Shown here: one piece after another, positions 1 through 5,672 of the stretch
Layout: each line of letters begins with the position of its first letter
Numbering within the stretch: the stretch's first letter is position 1
The notes under the pieces: model-generated
The model's input: the letters and a program-made list of their open reading frames with translations, nothing else
Told to the model about the DNA's origin: nothing
Database searches by the model: none
Assembly (NCBI GenBank): GCA_021826565.1
Contig: JAKAZJ010000025.1
Location: 1-10,860 of the forward strand
DNA: 10,860 bases
From: Pseudomonadota bacterium
Lineage (GTDB): Bacteria > Pseudomonadota > Alphaproteobacteria > Acetobacterales > Acetobacteraceae
Direction: 5' to 3'
Made by a program: the position numbers and the translations under genes

Positions 1-1
1 G

Positions 2-781
2 GCGCCGCGGGTGTTTCCGGAACGGGTGCGGGGCTTCAGGCGGGCGCTGAAAGAGGCCGGTGTGGGGATCGCCTCGCTGCTGCCGATGTATCGCTGGGCG
101 TCGAATGACGAGGACGAGCGCAAGGCCGCCGTGCGGCACTGGAAGCGCGCCATCGAGATCTGCCTCGAACTGGAAGTCGACACGATGAACTCGGAATTCG
201 GCCGTGGCCCACACCCTGACAAGGGGGCCTGCTATTGTTGCCATACCGGCTCGATGATCGAGGCCTGCGAAGACTCCTGGTGGCGTTCAATGGAGGAACT
301 TGTGCCAGTGTTCGAGCGGGAAGGTATCAACCTTCATGTCGAGCCGCATCCGGAGGACTGGGTGGAAACCCTTCAGCCGGCAGTGGACATCATCCGCACG
401 GTCAATTCGCCGCGGGTGCGATTTCTTTACTGTGCGCCGCACACCTTCTACTTTGGCGACAATACAGCGGCAATGCTGCGCGAATGCGCGGATGTGCTGG
501 CACATGTGCATGTCGGCGATACATTCAATCACCGGGCCAGTTCGGGCCTGCGCTACATCGTCAACCCTCCCGGTTCGGCTGCGCGGGTGCACCAGCACCT
601 CGATATCGGTCAGGGAGAGGTGCCATGGGACGAGTTCTTCGGCACGCTCGCGGAAATTGATTTCGACGGCATCATGACCGCCTGCGTCTTCGCCTGGGAG
701 GAGCGGGCCGATGCCTCTGGTCGCTTCATGCGCGCCGAAATGCAGCGCTACATCGACAAATTCTGGAAACGGGAGCTCTGA
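2..781 (+). CDS. iolH: IolH-like sugar phosphate isomerase/epimerase family TIM-barrel protein, 5' truncated
   Basis: The reading frame is open from the left edge (first full codon at 2), so the N-terminus lies outside the window; by my recollection of IolH length about 40-45 residues are missing. The protein resembles IolH of inositol clusters, a member of the xylose-isomerase-like TIM-barrel superfamily (AP endonuclease family 2 fold) whose reaction is not firmly established. Recognisable IolH-type segments, numbered from the GTG at 11, are [17 protein letters not shown] (about 90-106), VEPHP (110-114), APHTF (142-146), [10 protein letters not shown] (165-174) and RYIVNPPG (181-188). E111 on the presumed strand 5 and H144 resemble family metal-site residues, but the usual Asp before that His is replaced and the usual Glu on the last strand is absent (TACVFAW, 223-229). 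A Cys-rich patch CYCC-H lies at 74-78. It ends 1 nt before iolG, so co-transcription is likely. The iolH name rests on remembered similarity plus context. Confidence 0.75.
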   Translation, partial: APRVFPERVRGFRRALKEAGVGIASLLPMYRWASNDEDERKAAVRHWKRAIEICLELEVDTMNSEFGRGPHPDKGACYCCHTGSMIEACEDSWWRSMEELVPVFEREGINLHVEPHPEDWVETLQPAVDIIRTVNSPRVRFLYCAPHTFYFGDNTAAMLRECADVLAHVHVGDTFNHRASSGLRYIVNPPGSAARVHQHLDIGQGEVPWDEFFGTLAEIDFDGIMTACVFAWEERADASGRFMRAEMQRYIDKFWKREL

Positions 782-782
782 A

Positions 783-1793
783 ATGACCCTACGGATTGGT
801 GTTATCGGGACCGGCGCGATCGGGCGCGACCACATGCGGCGGATCAACCAGACCTTGTCTGGCGCCAAGGTGACGGCCGTGTCGGATGTCAATATCGAAA
901 GCGTCCGCACCGCGCGGGCGGATCTTGCGCCCGAGGCTGAGGTCGTTGGCTCCGGCGAGGAAGTGGCTGCATCTGCTGGCGTCGATGCCGTGGTGGTAAC
1001 GTCGTGGGGCGCGACCCATGAACAATACGTCCTGGCCGCGATTGCGGCGGGCAAGCCGGTCTTCTGCGAGAAGCCACTGTCGACCACGGCGGCGGGCGCC
1101 GGGCGTATCGTCGAGGCCGAAACCGCCTTCGGCCGCCGCCTCGTGCAGGTGGGCTTCATGCGCCGCTACGATGCGGGCTACCGCATGCTAAAGGCGGTCG
1201 TCGAGAACGAGATCGGCCGGCCCCTGATGGTGCATGCAGCGCACCGCAATCCGTCCGTGCCGGAGCAGTATATCACGCCAATGGCGATCCAGGACACGCT
1301 GATCCACGAAATTGATGTCCTGCGCTGGCTTCTCGACGATGACTACGTCTCCGCGCAGGTCATCTCTCCACGTCGGACACGGCATGCACATGCGAGGGTC
1401 GAGGATCCACAGATCGTCCTCCTGGAAACCAAAAGTGGCATCCGGATCGATGTCGAGATCTTCGTCAACTGCCGCTACGGCTATGACATCCAGTGTCAGG
1501 TTGTGGGTGAGGAAGGTCTCGCCAGCCTGCCAGACCCAATGGCGGTCGTGATGCGCAAGGATGCAAAGTTGCAGAGCGCGATCATGACCGACTGGAAGGA
1601 TCGATTCATCGACAGTTACGATCTCGAGTTGCAGGATTTCATCAAGGCGGCGGCGCGGGGAACCGCATCCGGCCCGACGGCCTGGGATGGATATGTCGCC
1701 GCGGTCTCCTCGGATGCCTGTGTAGAGGCGCAGAGCCAGCCGGGTTCGATCGTGCCGATTTCGCTGCCCGCGCGCCCTGCTCTTTACAACTGA
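783..1793 (+). CDS. iolG: Inositol 2-dehydrogenase (Gfo/Idh/MocA family)
   Basis: This cytoplasmic enzyme should oxidise myo-inositol to 2-keto-myo-inositol with NAD+, the first catabolic step. The 336-residue product is close to the usual length (about 340). The N-terminal Rossmann motif is GVIGTGAIG (6-14). The family CEKPL motif (95-99) carries K97. The catalytic D-x3-H pair is D171 and H175 in [12 protein letters not shown], nearly the same numbering as the characterised Bacillus subtilis enzyme (K97, D172, H176). The central GFMRRYD (124-130) is also typical. The ATG at 783 follows GGGAG (771-775) with a 7-nt spacer, and lies 1 nt after the upstream stop codon; an open frame that continues upstream of it has no support. 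It is flanked by iolH-like and iolI-like genes. Other inositol stereoisomers could also be substrates; sequence alone does not decide this. Confidence 0.9.
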   Translation: MTLRIGVIGTGAIGRDHMRRINQTLSGAKVTAVSDVNIESVRTARADLAPEAEVVGSGEEVAASAGVDAVVVTSWGATHEQYVLAAIAAGKPVFCEKPLSTTAAGAGRIVEAETAFGRRLVQVGFMRRYDAGYRMLKAVVENEIGRPLMVHAAHRNPSVPEQYITPMAIQDTLIHEIDVLRWLLDDDYVSAQVISPRRTRHAHARVEDPQIVLLETKSGIRIDVEIFVNCRYGYDIQCQVVGEEGLASLPDPMAVVMRKDAKLQSAIMTDWKDRFIDSYDLELQDFIKAAARGTASGPTAWDGYVAAVSSDACVEAQSQPGSIVPISLPARPALYN

Positions 1794-1801
1794 GGTTTCT
1801 C

Positions 1802-2590
1802 ATGCGCTTCGCACTCAATCACATTGCAACACCGAAACTTTCTCTTGCCGATTTCCTCGGTCTTGCGCGCCGCCTCGGGATGCCGGCGATCGAGATCCGC
1901 AACGACCTTCCGGATGTCGTCGGCACGATGCCGGCCGGCGCCGTCAGGGCTGCGGCCGTAGCATCCGGGGTCGATATTCTTTCGATCAATGCGCTTTACC
2001 CCTTCAATGTCTGGTCGGGGGACGTGCCTGCGCGCGCGCTTGCACTTGTGGATTATGCGCAGGCCTGTGGTGCGCGGGCGCTCGTCATGTGCCCGTTGAA
2101 CGATGGCACGCCGGTGCCGCATGGCGATCTGGTCGCTGCCCTGCGCGAGTTGGTGCCGATCCTGCGCCAATATGGCATTACTGGTCTGGTCGAGCCGCTG
2201 GGCTTTCCTGTCTCATCGTTGCGGACGAAACGGGAGGCGATCGAGGCAATCAGGGAAGCCGGCGCCAGCGATGTCTGCAAGTTGGTGCACGACACATTCC
2301 ATCATCACCTCGCCGGCGAGAGGGAATTTTTCCCGGAGTACACTGGCCTTGTCCATATTTCGGGCGTCAGGGAAGCTGATCTGGCTTTGAACGACATGCT
2401 GGATGCTCACCGCGCGCTCGTCGATGAGATGGATCGTCTGAACAATATCGGTCAACTCCGCGCCCTCGCGACCGGGGGCTATGCGGGCGCGGTGAGCATC
2501 GAGCCCTTCGCGCGTTCGGTGCATGATGATCCTGATCCGGAAGCGGCGCTCCGCGCCAGCTTTGCTCATGTCGCTCAGGGGATAGCTTGA
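1802..2590 (+). CDS. iolI: 2-keto-myo-inositol isomerase-like TIM-barrel protein
   Basis: Predicted cytoplasmic sugar isomerase of the xylose-isomerase-like TIM-barrel family, 262 residues (IolI of B. subtilis is about 278). IolI interconverts 2-keto-myo-inositol and 1-keto-D-chiro-inositol, linking inositol isomers to the main pathway. The four-residue divalent metal site of this family can be assigned: E131 (GLVEPLG), D164 (VHDTFHH), H185 (VHIS) and E234 (SIEPF), in the expected order and roughly the expected spacing. All four are present, unlike in the IolH-like neighbour. The ATG at 1802 follows a GAGG (1792-1795) that overlaps the iolG stop codon, so translational coupling is likely. It is the last gene of the first module; an AT-rich spacer follows. 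An inosose dehydratase (IolE) assignment was considered, but the typical IolE N-terminal NPI/NPIxW-type segment is absent. A hydroxypyruvate-isomerase-like activity cannot be excluded. Confidence 0.75.
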   Translation: MRFALNHIATPKLSLADFLGLARRLGMPAIEIRNDLPDVVGTMPAGAVRAAAVASGVDILSINALYPFNVWSGDVPARALALVDYAQACGARALVMCPLNDGTPVPHGDLVAALRELVPILRQYGITGLVEPLGFPVSSLRTKREAIEAIREAGASDVCKLVHDTFHHHLAGEREFFPEYTGLVHISGVREADLALNDMLDAHRALVDEMDRLNNIGQLRALATGGYAGAVSIEPFARSVHDDPDPEAALRASFAHVAQGIA

Positions 2591-2640
2591 GGTGCTTTGC
2601 CGCGTCGTGCGCTGATCGCGAAAATTTTTTTATCAACTGG

Positions 2641-2654
2641 CAAGTATTTGCTTG
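2641..2654. repeat. Imperfect 14-bp palindrome, candidate operator 1
   Basis: The 14-mer reads CAAGTATTTGCTTG; five of seven symmetric base pairs match. It overlaps the TTGACG -35-like hexamer, where a repressor would be well placed. It shares TATTTGC (2645-2651) with the second palindrome, exactly 60 bp upstream of the second copy. No regulator is identified. Confidence 0.35.
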
Positions 2655-2675
2655 ACGCAGGCGTGGCTGAGTGAT

Positions 2676-2704
2676 TTTTTGCATAAACAATAAAGTTGCA
2701 AAAA
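2676..2704. repeat. Perfect 7-bp inverted repeat with 15-nt spacer
   Basis: TTTTTGC (2676-2682) and GCAAAAA (2698-2704) are exact inverted complements around a 15-nt A-rich centre. The right arm is shared with the adjacent palindrome. It could be a protein-binding dyad or a side effect of local AT-richness. Confidence 0.35.
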
Positions 2705-2711
2705 TATTTGC
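2698..2711. repeat. Imperfect 14-bp palindrome, candidate operator 2
   Basis: The 14-mer GCAAAAATATTTGC has six of seven symmetric pairs matching and lies 43 nt before the preferred start of the binding-protein gene, a position suited to repression just downstream of a promoter. Its TATTTGC half (2705-2711) repeats the one at 2645-2651. Confidence 0.4.
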
Positions 2712-2740
2712 GGGCGTAGCATGGTGCGGCCTGCGTGAGA

Positions 2741-2747
2741 GGGAGGG
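2741..2747 (+). promoter_or_regulatory. Ribosome binding site deciding the binding-protein start
   Basis: GGGAGGG lies only 1 nt before the ATG at 2749, too close for initiation, but 7 nt before the in-frame ATG at 2755. This favours 2755 as the start. An open frame extending upstream to a GTG at 2671 would place 20 or more non-hydrophobic residues before the signal peptide. Confidence 0.6.
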
Positions 2748-2754
2748 TATGAGG

Positions 2755-3717
2755 ATGAGGACGATCTGGACGGGTATGCTTGCGGGCCTGCTGGGTGGTG
2801 TAGCGCTTGGCTGTGTTTCGCTGGCGGGGATGACGGGGACGGCGGTGGCGAAGGCGCCGGAATACACGTTTGCGATGATCACGCACGCGCAGCCTGGGGA
2901 CACGTTCTGGGACATCATTCGCAAGGGTGCGGAAGCGGCGGCGAAGAAGGACCATGTGAAGCTGGTCTATCTGAACAACCCGAACGCCTCGGGCGAGGCG
3001 CAGCTGATCACGAACGTGACGCAGCAGCATGTGGACGGGATCGCGGCGACGCTCGCTTTCCCGGACGCCGAGGATCCCGCGCTGGCGCAGGCGGAGAAGG
3101 CGGGAATTCCGGTCGTCGGCTTCAACGCGGGCACGAGTGAGTGGAAGAAGGCCGGCATGATGATGTATGTCGGCCAGGACGAGACGATCGCCGGCGAGGC
3201 GGTGGGTGATCGTCTCAATGAGCTTGGCGCGAAGAGCGTGGTCTGTGTCGACCAGCAACAGGGCGCGATCCAGCTCGAGGCGCGCTGCGACGGCATCAAG
3301 AAGACGTTCAAGGGCAAGATGTCGGTGCTGTACGTGAACGGCTACGATATGGCCGGCGCGCAGTCGCGGATTGTCGCGAAGCTGCAGCAGGACCACGCCA
3401 TCGACTATGTGGTGACGCTGGGTGCGCCGTTTGCGCCGACGGCGATCCAGGCTGTGAAGATGGCTAACAGCAAGGCGAAGGTTGCAACCTTCGACCTCAA
3501 TCCCCAGGCCGTGCACCTGATCCAGGAAGGCAAGCTGCAATTCGCGGTGGATCAGCAGCCTTACGTGCAGGGCTACGAGGCCGTCGATTTCCTCTGGCTC
3601 TACAAGACGAATGGCGACGTGGTCGGGGGCGGCAAGCCGGTGTTGACCGGCCCAACCTTCGTGACGTCGAAGAATATCGCGGCGGTCGCGAAGTTCGCGA
3701 AGCGCGGCACCCGCTGA
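2755..3717 (+). CDS. Sugar (probably inositol) ABC transporter periplasmic substrate-binding protein
   Basis: Periplasmic binding protein of the ribose-binding type (type 1 fold, Peripla_BP_4-like) that delivers ligand to the adjacent permease. With the start at 2755 it has 320 residues. A Sec signal peptide is visible: charged N-terminus MRTIW, hydrophobic core of about 6-26, and a probable cleavage after TAVA (A32). The mature part starts YTFAMITHAQPGDTFW (37-52). A hinge-side segment VVGFNAGTSEW lies at 120-130, and FAVDQQPYVQGYEAV (263-277) is characteristic of ribose-family binding proteins. A Cys at 20 is not in a convincing lipobox. It is the first gene of the second module and is followed by a strong hairpin that may raise its mRNA level. 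Inositol as ligand is inferred from the surrounding iol genes (compare the Caulobacter and rhizobial ibpA systems); fructose or ribose are alternatives because the ATPase is FrcA-like. Confidence 0.88.
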   Translation: MRTIWTGMLAGLLGGVALGCVSLAGMTGTAVAKAPEYTFAMITHAQPGDTFWDIIRKGAEAAAKKDHVKLVYLNNPNASGEAQLITNVTQQHVDGIAATLAFPDAEDPALAQAEKAGIPVVGFNAGTSEWKKAGMMMYVGQDETIAGEAVGDRLNELGAKSVVCVDQQQGAIQLEARCDGIKKTFKGKMSVLYVNGYDMAGAQSRIVAKLQQDHAIDYVVTLGAPFAPTAIQAVKMANSKAKVATFDLNPQAVHLIQEGKLQFAVDQQPYVQGYEAVDFLWLYKTNGDVVGGGKPVLTGPTFVTSKNIAAVAKFAKRGTR

Positions 3718-3735
3718 TCCTGGCCCGATCCTGAG

Positions 3736-3780
3736 GCTTCCCGCCGGCTGGCGCCGATGAGGGCGCCGGCCGTGCGAAGC
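3736..3780 (+). other. Intercistronic GC-rich stem-loop without T-run
   Basis: Between the binding-protein stop and the permease start, bases 3745-3755 pair with 3762-3772 (11 bp, one G-U) around the loop GATGAG (3756-3761). An outer helix GCTTC (3736-3740) with GAAGC (3776-3780) encloses a small internal loop. No T-run follows, so it is not a standard terminator. Hairpins in this position commonly protect the upstream binding-protein message from 3' exonucleases and lower expression of the membrane components; that role is inferred here. Confidence 0.65.
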
Positions 3781-3797
3781 GCCGAGCGGGAGGAGAG

Positions 3798-4865
3798 ATG
3801 ACGATCATGACCAATGGAACAATGACCGGGAACGATGCGCCGCGCACTGCGCACCCGCAGCTGGTTCAGCAGGCGTTCTGGCGGAAAACCCTAAAGCGAC
3901 CGGAGGCCGGCGCGCTGGGCGGGGCCATACTGGTCTTTGTTCTGTTCTTCGTGGTGGCGCCGCCGTTCCGGCAGGTGGATGCGTTCACGACGGTGCTGTA
4001 TCAGTCAGCGACGATCGGGATTCCGGCGGTTGCGGTTTCGCTGCTGATGATCGGCGGCGAGTTCGACCTGACGGCGGGTGTCGCGGTGACGACGTCGTCG
4101 CTGGCAGCGTCGATGTTCGCGACGAAGGTGGCTGGCAATATGTGGGCAGGGATCGTGTTCGCGCTGCTGGTTTCACTGGCGATCGGCGCGCTGAATGGCT
4201 ACCTGCTGATCCGCACGCGGCTGCACAGCTTCCTGGTCACGCTGTCCACCTTCCTGATGCTGCAGGGGCTGAACATCGCGCTCACCAAGCTGGTGACCGG
4301 CAATGTCGCGACCGGGGACATCAGCCATGTGCCCGGCTTTGCCTCGGCACACGCGATCTTCGCGTCGACCTTCCGGATTGGCGGCGCTGATGTCAGCATC
4401 GCGATCCTCTACTGGTTCCTGTTCATCCTGGTGGCGACCTGGGTGCTGCTGCGCACGCGCTTCGGCAACTGGATCTTCGCGGTGGGCGGCAGCGACGAGA
4501 GCGCGCGGGCCGTGGGCGTGCCGGTGCGGCGGATGAAGATCGCGCTGTTCATGCTGGTGGGCTTCAGCGCCTGGTTTCTCGGCATGCACATGCTGTTCGA
4601 ATACAACGAGGTGCAGTCGGGCGCCGGTGTCGGCAACGAACTGCTCTACATCGCCGCGGCGGTGGTGGGCGGCTGCCTGATGACCGGAGGCTATGGCTCG
4701 GCGATCGGCTCGGGCTTCGGGGCGTTCATCTTCGGGATGACGACGGAAGGGGTGATCTATGCCGACTGGGATCCCGACTGGTTCATGTTCTTCGTCGGCG
4801 CGACGCTGCTGACAGCGACAGTGGTCAACACCTGGCTGCGTCTGCGGGCGAGCGGAGGGAAGTGA
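3798..4865 (+). CDS. Sugar (probably inositol) ABC transporter permease, ribose/xylose type
   Basis: Inner-membrane permease of the BPD_transp_2 family (ribose-type, CUT2), 355 residues. A polar N-terminal tail of about 33 residues precedes several hydrophobic segments, at roughly 38-56, 68-86, 115-137, 144-163, 198-218, 248-268, 280-296, 300-318 and 328-346. The conserved GGEFDLTAG (86-94) corresponds to the family GGxDLSVG motif, and the loop GGSDESARAVGVPVRRMKI (230-248) is the likely ATPase-coupling segment. Two in-frame ATGs are possible: 3798, with GGGAGG (3788-3793) 4 nt away, and 3807, 11 nt beyond AGGAG (3791-3795); neither spacing is ideal. The ATPase gene follows after 1 nt. The substrate is assigned by context only. 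Confidence 0.9.
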   Translation: MTIMTNGTMTGNDAPRTAHPQLVQQAFWRKTLKRPEAGALGGAILVFVLFFVVAPPFRQVDAFTTVLYQSATIGIPAVAVSLLMIGGEFDLTAGVAVTTSSLAASMFATKVAGNMWAGIVFALLVSLAIGALNGYLLIRTRLHSFLVTLSTFLMLQGLNIALTKLVTGNVATGDISHVPGFASAHAIFASTFRIGGADVSIAILYWFLFILVATWVLLRTRFGNWIFAVGGSDESARAVGVPVRRMKIALFMLVGFSAWFLGMHMLFEYNEVQSGAGVGNELLYIAAAVVGGCLMTGGYGSAIGSGFGAFIFGMTTEGVIYADWDPDWFMFFVGATLLTATVVNTWLRLRASGGK

Positions 4866-4866
4866 G

Positions 4867-5670
4867 ATGAGCGAGAGATCCGCGCCGATCATCCAGCTCA
4901 CCGATATCGGCAAGAGCTATGGCAATATCAGCGCGCTGCGCGGCGTCAGCATGACGGTGCGCAGCGGTGAGGTCACCTGCGTGCTGGGCGACAACGGTGC
5001 GGGCAAGTCGACGTTGATCAGCATCATCGCCGGGCTGCGCGAGCACAGCACGGGCACCTACGCGGTGGATGGCGAGGCGGTGACGTTCGGCTCCCCGCGC
5101 GAGGCGCTGGATCGCGGCATCTCGGCGGTCTACCAGACACTGGCGCTGGTGCCGCTGCTGCCGATCTGGCGGAACTTCTTTCTCGGGTCCGAACTGACCA
5201 TCGGGCGTGGTCCGTTCCGCCGGCTCGACATCGCCTCGATGTGGGAGATCACCGACCGCGAACTGCGCCGGATGGGCATCCATGTCGCCGATCTCGACCA
5301 GCCTGTGGGCACGCTCTCGGGCGGGCAGCGGCAGGTGGTGGCGATCGCGCGGGCGATCCATTTCGGCGCACGGGTGCTGATCCTCGACGAGCCGACCGCG
5401 GCCCTCGGCGTCGCCCAGTCCGGCCTCGTGCTGCGCTACATTGCCCAGGCCGCCCGCGAACACGGTACCGGCGTCATCTTTATCACCCACAATCCGCACC
5501 ACGCCTACATGGTCGGCGACCATTTCATCATCCTCGCCCGCGGCGAGGTCGAACTTGACGCTGCCCGCGACGGCCTCACCCTCGAAAACCTTATGTTCCA
5601 CATGGCTGGCGGTGCCGGGCTCAACGCGCTCCAGCACGAACTCAACAGACCCCAGCCACAAGGCGCCTGA
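4867..5670 (+). CDS. Sugar (probably inositol) ABC transporter ATP-binding protein, single-domain
   Basis: Cytoplasmic ATPase that energises the adjacent permease. The 267-residue protein has one nucleotide-binding domain: Walker A GDNGAGKST (41-49), Q-loop Q90, signature LSGGQ (150-154), Walker B LILDEP (171-176, catalytic E175) and switch H208 (FITHN). Many ribose-type importers have two fused ATPase domains (RbsA, about 500 residues); this is the single-domain FrcA-like form, so two copies should form the motor. The D-loop reads AALGV instead of SALD; I recall this as usual for FrcA-type proteins, not a lesion. GGAGG (4854-4858) is 8 nt before the ATG, and the permease stop is 1 nt upstream. 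The C-terminal tail after about 250 is short and without known motifs. Confidence 0.9.
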   Translation: MSERSAPIIQLTDIGKSYGNISALRGVSMTVRSGEVTCVLGDNGAGKSTLISIIAGLREHSTGTYAVDGEAVTFGSPREALDRGISAVYQTLALVPLLPIWRNFFLGSELTIGRGPFRRLDIASMWEITDRELRRMGIHVADLDQPVGTLSGGQRQVVAIARAIHFGARVLILDEPTAALGVAQSGLVLRYIAQAAREHGTGVIFITHNPHHAYMVGDHFIILARGEVELDAARDGLTLENLMFHMAGGAGLNALQHELNRPQPQGA

Positions 5671-5672
5671 TC

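Larger units (their letters stand above)
2591..2754 (+). promoter_or_regulatory. AT-rich control region upstream of the transporter-iolCDB module
   Basis: This 164-nt spacer separates iolI from the binding-protein gene and contains the most AT-rich DNA in the window (about 2620-2710), against a GC-rich background. It holds a run of seven T (2625-2631) after weak GC dyads, possibly a leaky end for the iolI transcript. It also holds a TTGACG hexamer (2652-2657) that could be a -35 element; no good TATAAT match sits at ideal spacing, with GATTTT (2673-2678, 15 nt away) and CATAAA (2682-2687, too far) the nearest. Several dyads with TTTGC half-sites lie here and are listed separately. A promoter with operators for the downstream operon is the natural reading. 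The exact start site is not determined. Confidence 0.55.

Noticed and set aside
287..1159. A 290-codon minus-strand open frame across the iolH-iolG junction
   Set aside because: It is low-complexity and without family motifs, and both opposite-strand genes are well supported.
2322..2334. GGGAATTTTTCCC palindrome inside iolI, resembling a GGAA/TTCC IolR-type site
   Set aside because: The spacing between GGAA and TTCC is 3 rather than 6, and it lies deep in coding sequence (REFFPEY), so coincidence is more likely.
2601..2631. Possible intrinsic terminator after iolI (T-run 2625-2631)
   Set aside because: The only stems before the T-run are 3-4 bp (CGCG/CGCG with a 12-nt loop), too weak to call; noted only within the control region.
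2671..2754. Upstream in-frame extension of the binding protein from a GTG
   Set aside because: It runs through the AT-rich control region, lacks a ribosome binding site and would bury the signal peptide.
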